From Candidatus Symbiothrix sp. (GTDB lineage Bacteria > Bacteroidota > Bacteroidia > Bacteroidales > Azobacteroidaceae), in the NCBI GenBank assembly GCA_031284765.1, contig JAITXK010000072.1:1-7555 (forward strand): 7,555 bases of DNA, given 5' to 3'. Within the stretch, counting starts at the first letter, position 1. The number at the start of each line of letters is the position of its first letter. Under the pieces are notes generated by a model. The model was not told the DNA's origin. It saw nothing but the letters and a program-made list of their open reading frames with translations, and ran no database searches. The position numbers and the translations under genes were made by a program. Of this stretch, positions 5,455 to 7,555 are shown one piece after another.

Positions 5455-7155
5455 TTATTTTGTTACCGCCTTCAAAAACACAGCATTCGCTACATATTTT
5501 GCAAATTCAACATCACTCAAAGCTTGCGTAGCTTTTTTTGCATCCAAAGCAATGGATTGTTTCAAATTGTCAGCTACCGAATTGATGTTGTTGGTTCTTG
5601 CAGCAACAATCGCTTTCAAATAATATGTGTCGGCATTCGGAGAAGGAATGGCGTTCAAAGAAGCTTGAGCGGCATTGTAATCTTTTGCCAGAATTTGAGC
5701 GACTGCGGCATTGTTGTTGGCCGTTTGTCCGAACGCTTTAGCAGCTTGCGAATAGTTGCCTTTCAATACATCCAGATAAGCTATGGCGTTGGTTAAGCCT
5801 TGTGCACCGGAAGCTTTTCCAAAGTATTGGCTTGCCAAATCGGTATTGCCTTTGCTTAAAGCGATCCAACCCAAGTTCAAATTAGCTTCGGGAAGAGAGG
5901 AAGATAATTTCAGGGCTTTGTTGAACGATGATTCAGCAACATCAAGTTTGCCTTGTGCAAATTCTGTTGCACCCAAGTTGTTGAATCCGCGGGCATCGTT
6001 CGGGAAAAGCTCTATTACTTTTTTGTAAATAGCAGCTTTAGCATCTTCTGTGGAGGTCAAAGTGGCAGCATATAGCAATTCTTCTACGTTCAACGAACGG
6101 GGATTGGAAACAGCCAAAGAAGCGATTTCTTCGTCCGATTTACCGATGATTTCGATATTGGCCGTCAGTCTGGAACGGCGCAATTGCGGAAGAATGGTTT
6201 CTGCCAAATCGGAATATACGGCTGAAATGTTTTTGATTTCGCGTTCGCGTTGTTCCGAATCGGAATACATCGACAATACGCGCAAAATCAAATCTTTATC
6301 CTGAATGGTAGATTTTTCAACCAATTCCTTGAAACCATCCCAGTCCTGAGCCGTATAACGGGCAGTGACAGGAGCTTTTACTTTCGCTTTTTTCAATTCT
6401 TTGGATAGATAATTGGCTGTACTGGTTTCCCGTTTTTCAGCTAATTTTTCGTTTAAATCATAACCACCATCAGGAGAGGCATACGCAGAAATTTCTACGC
6501 TTACGCTTTGATTGGGAGCCGTATTGGCGCTTTTTACAATGTCTTTCCAATCTACCAGTTCGCCTTTTTTCAATTCTCCGGAACGAAGTTCGGCTTGTTG
6601 AATCAAGAACAGGATGTTGGCGTCATACGCTTCTTTAATCACGCGTTGGAACTGGTCGGCGGCAATGGACGGCGTTTCGGATGCGGGATTCAACAAAGCT
6701 TCGGTGGACAACACGCCGCTACCGATTTGTACATCGGGCAAAGCAATCGTTTTGTTTCCCACTTTCGCTTGAAAAGTAAGATAAAGTTGCGAATTTTGCA
6801 TGGCGGGAACATAATCGAAAGTCGATTTCAGCACAACACTTGCACCCGCTTTTGACGGAATAACTTGTCCGTTTCCGGCAACTTTTTCGCCTTGATAAGT
6901 GTAAGAGGTACCTGTTGCTTCACCGTTACTGTAACGCAATACCGGAGTAACAACCAAACTTGCTTTTTTGTTAAACCATTTCGGCGGAAAAGTGGCATTA
7001 ACCGTTACCGGAACTTTTGTAGCAACCAATTCCAGTGGTTGCGGTTCGGATTGAATGTACTGGGAAGCCAATGGAGTTAATCCACTTTTACACGAAGTGA
7101 AGATTACAACCATCATGAAGCTGGTGCAGAACGATAGAAAAATTGTCTTTTTCAT
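5455..7155 (-). CDS. OmpA-like and TPR-repeat lipoprotein, conserved Bacteroidetes family of unknown specific role
   Basis: 566 residues with a lipoprotein signal: MKK, a hydrophobic stretch (5-19) and FTSC with the lipid-anchored cysteine at C22. No acidic run follows the cysteine, so a periplasm-facing anchor is more likely than surface display. Residues about 40-150 form a beta-rich domain (KVPVTVNATFPPKWF and similar). Residues about 215-255 resemble an OmpA C-terminal motif, with AYASPDGGYDLNEKLAEKR (224-242) keeping Asn235 and Arg242. The usual ligand-binding Asp position appears to be Ser227. Residues about 385-540 hold TPR-type helical repeats (NNLGATEFAQGKLDVAESSF, NLNLGWIALSKGNTDLASQY). 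I recognise it as a widespread Bacteroidetes family, without a proven function; a scaffold at the outer membrane is inference. The ATG at 7155 is chosen because it gives the signal peptide; the frame stays open further upstream only across the neighbouring gene. It ends in tandem TAATAA. Confidence 0.85.
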   Translation of the reverse strand: MKKTIFLSFCTSFMMVVIFTSCKSGLTPLASQYIQSEPQPLELVATKVPVTVNATFPPKWFNKKASLVVTPVLRYSNGEATGTSYTYQGEKVAGNGQVIPSKAGASVVLKSTFDYVPAMQNSQLYLTFQAKVGNKTIALPDVQIGSGVLSTEALLNPASETPSIAADQFQRVIKEAYDANILFLIQQAELRSGELKKGELVDWKDIVKSANTAPNQSVSVEISAYASPDGGYDLNEKLAEKRETSTANYLSKELKKAKVKAPVTARYTAQDWDGFKELVEKSTIQDKDLILRVLSMYSDSEQREREIKNISAVYSDLAETILPQLRRSRLTANIEIIGKSDEEIASLAVSNPRSLNVEELLYAATLTSTEDAKAAIYKKVIELFPNDARGFNNLGATEFAQGKLDVAESSFNKALKLSSSLPEANLNLGWIALSKGNTDLASQYFGKASGAQGLTNAIAYLDVLKGNYSQAAKAFGQTANNNAAVAQILAKDYNAAQASLNAIPSPNADTYYLKAIVAARTNNINSVADNLKQSIALDAKKATQALSDVEFAKYVANAVFLKAVTK

Positions 7156-7165
7156 AAAAAAAAAA
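7156..7165 (-). repeat. Homopolymer run of ten T immediately before the lipoprotein start codon
   Basis: On the coding strand, ten consecutive T residues directly precede the ATG at 7155, within the 20-base spacer after the T9SS cargo gene. No Shine-Dalgarno sequence is present, as is common in Bacteroidetes, where AT-rich leaders favour initiation. The run is long enough to be prone to slippage. Confidence 0.7.
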
Positions 7166-7175
7166 TTTAAAATTG

Positions 7176-7555
7176 TTAGTAAATGAATTTGTTTGTATAA
7201 ACTTTCTGTCCTCGAACAAGGCGAACAATATAAACTGTCCGTTCGCTTAAAGAACGTATAAATACCGATTTTTGTTGTTGTATTACCGGAATAGATTCCA
7301 ATAATTTTCCATGTATTGAGTATATTTGAATAGCGCCTGTTCCACAAGAATTTTCAGGCAGAAGCAAACGGTGTTCATCCCTCAAATAACGGATAGAACG
7401 ACTTGCATTTGTATCCAATGAAGGAACGCTGTAACCCTCATCATAGCTTAGCAATGCTTGGATGGCTAAAGACGTGGATACGGGTTGCGGTGTATATTGA
7501 TTGGAGGGTGTCCAACGACCTTGAGCATCCTTTATCCATGCGGTATTGGGTGTTG
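7176..7555 (-). CDS. T9SS type A sorting domain-containing secreted protein, C-terminal part (5' end outside the window)
   Basis: The frame is open from the window edge to the TAA at 7178-7176, giving 125 residues of C-terminus; the first methionine inside the window (codon at 7454) is not the real start. The last ~70 residues read as a Por/type IX secretion C-terminal sorting domain: an extended strand IQIYSIHGKLLESI, then SVFIRSLSERTVYIVRLVRG and a final VYTNKFIY. This follows the usual pattern of IY-x-x-x-G-K, a hydrophobic stretch, YIV-x-x-x-x-G and a lysine/aromatic end. Such domains send cargo through the outer membrane and are normally cleaved, with the protein then attached to A-LPS or released. 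The part before it (NTAWIKDAQGRWTPSN and on) is not recognisable, so the enzymatic or adhesive role is unknown. The lipoprotein gene starts 20 bases downstream with no terminator between, so the two may be co-transcribed. Confidence 0.8.
   Translation of the reverse strand, partial: TPNTAWIKDAQGRWTPSNQYTPQPVSTSLAIQALLSYDEGYSVPSLDTNASRSIRYLRDEHRLLLPENSCGTGAIQIYSIHGKLLESIPVIQQQKSVFIRSLSERTVYIVRLVRGQKVYTNKFIY

Noticed and set aside
7156..7347. 64-codon N-terminal extension of the lipoprotein frame
   Set aside because: It would cover the end of the T9SS cargo gene and bury the lipoprotein signal peptide; the ATG at 7155 gives a proper signal sequence.

Overview
The window looks like chromosomal DNA of a Bacteroidetes bacterium, most likely order Bacteroidales. 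The evidence is an N-succinylornithine-type carbamoyltransferase (argF') very like the Bacteroides enzyme, a type IX secretion (Por) C-terminal sorting domain, a DUF4494 gene next to engB and yggS, a Bacteroidetes OmpA/TPR lipoprotein family, and promoter-like TAnnTTTG boxes in place of sigma-70 -10 boxes. Every gene I can support lies on the minus strand, so the biological reading order runs from high to low coordinates.

Reading order: (1) 7555-7176 is the C-terminal end of a secreted protein with a type A T9SS sorting domain, cut by the window edge. (2) 7155-5455 is an outer-membrane-type lipoprotein with an OmpA-like segment and TPR repeats. It is followed by a strong hairpin terminator (5379-5423). 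(3) About 400 bases without a convincing gene (4978-5378) hold two promoter-like boxes and an attenuator-like hairpin pair ahead of argF'. (4) 4977-2327 is a tight three-gene run: argF', a WbpE-type sugar aminotransferase and a WbpD-type sugar N-acetyltransferase, with a 5-base gap and then no gap. (5) 2228-2343 is a GC-rich chain of hairpins that looks like an interspersed extragenic repeat and supplies the last codons of the acetyltransferase. (6) 2159-425 is a second tight run: engB (ribosome-assembly GTPase), a DUF4494 protein and yggS (PLP homeostasis), the last two overlapping by 4 bases. (7) 347-1 is the N-terminal part of a YciO-like member of the Sua5/YciO/YrdC family, with its own promoter box.

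Functionally this is mostly core housekeeping: arginine synthesis, ribosome biogenesis, PLP homeostasis and a YrdC-fold protein. A surface branch is mixed in. The aminotransferase and acetyltransferase fit synthesis of a UDP-2,3-diacetamido-glucuronic acid type sugar, which in Porphyromonas has been tied to anchoring of T9SS cargo, and a T9SS cargo gene lies 3 kb away. I found no phage, CRISPR, toxin-antitoxin or defence system. The points most worth a second look are Ser90 in the ornithine carbamoyltransferase, the mixed argF'/sugar operon, the hairpin repeat forming a gene's 3' end, and the argF' leader.
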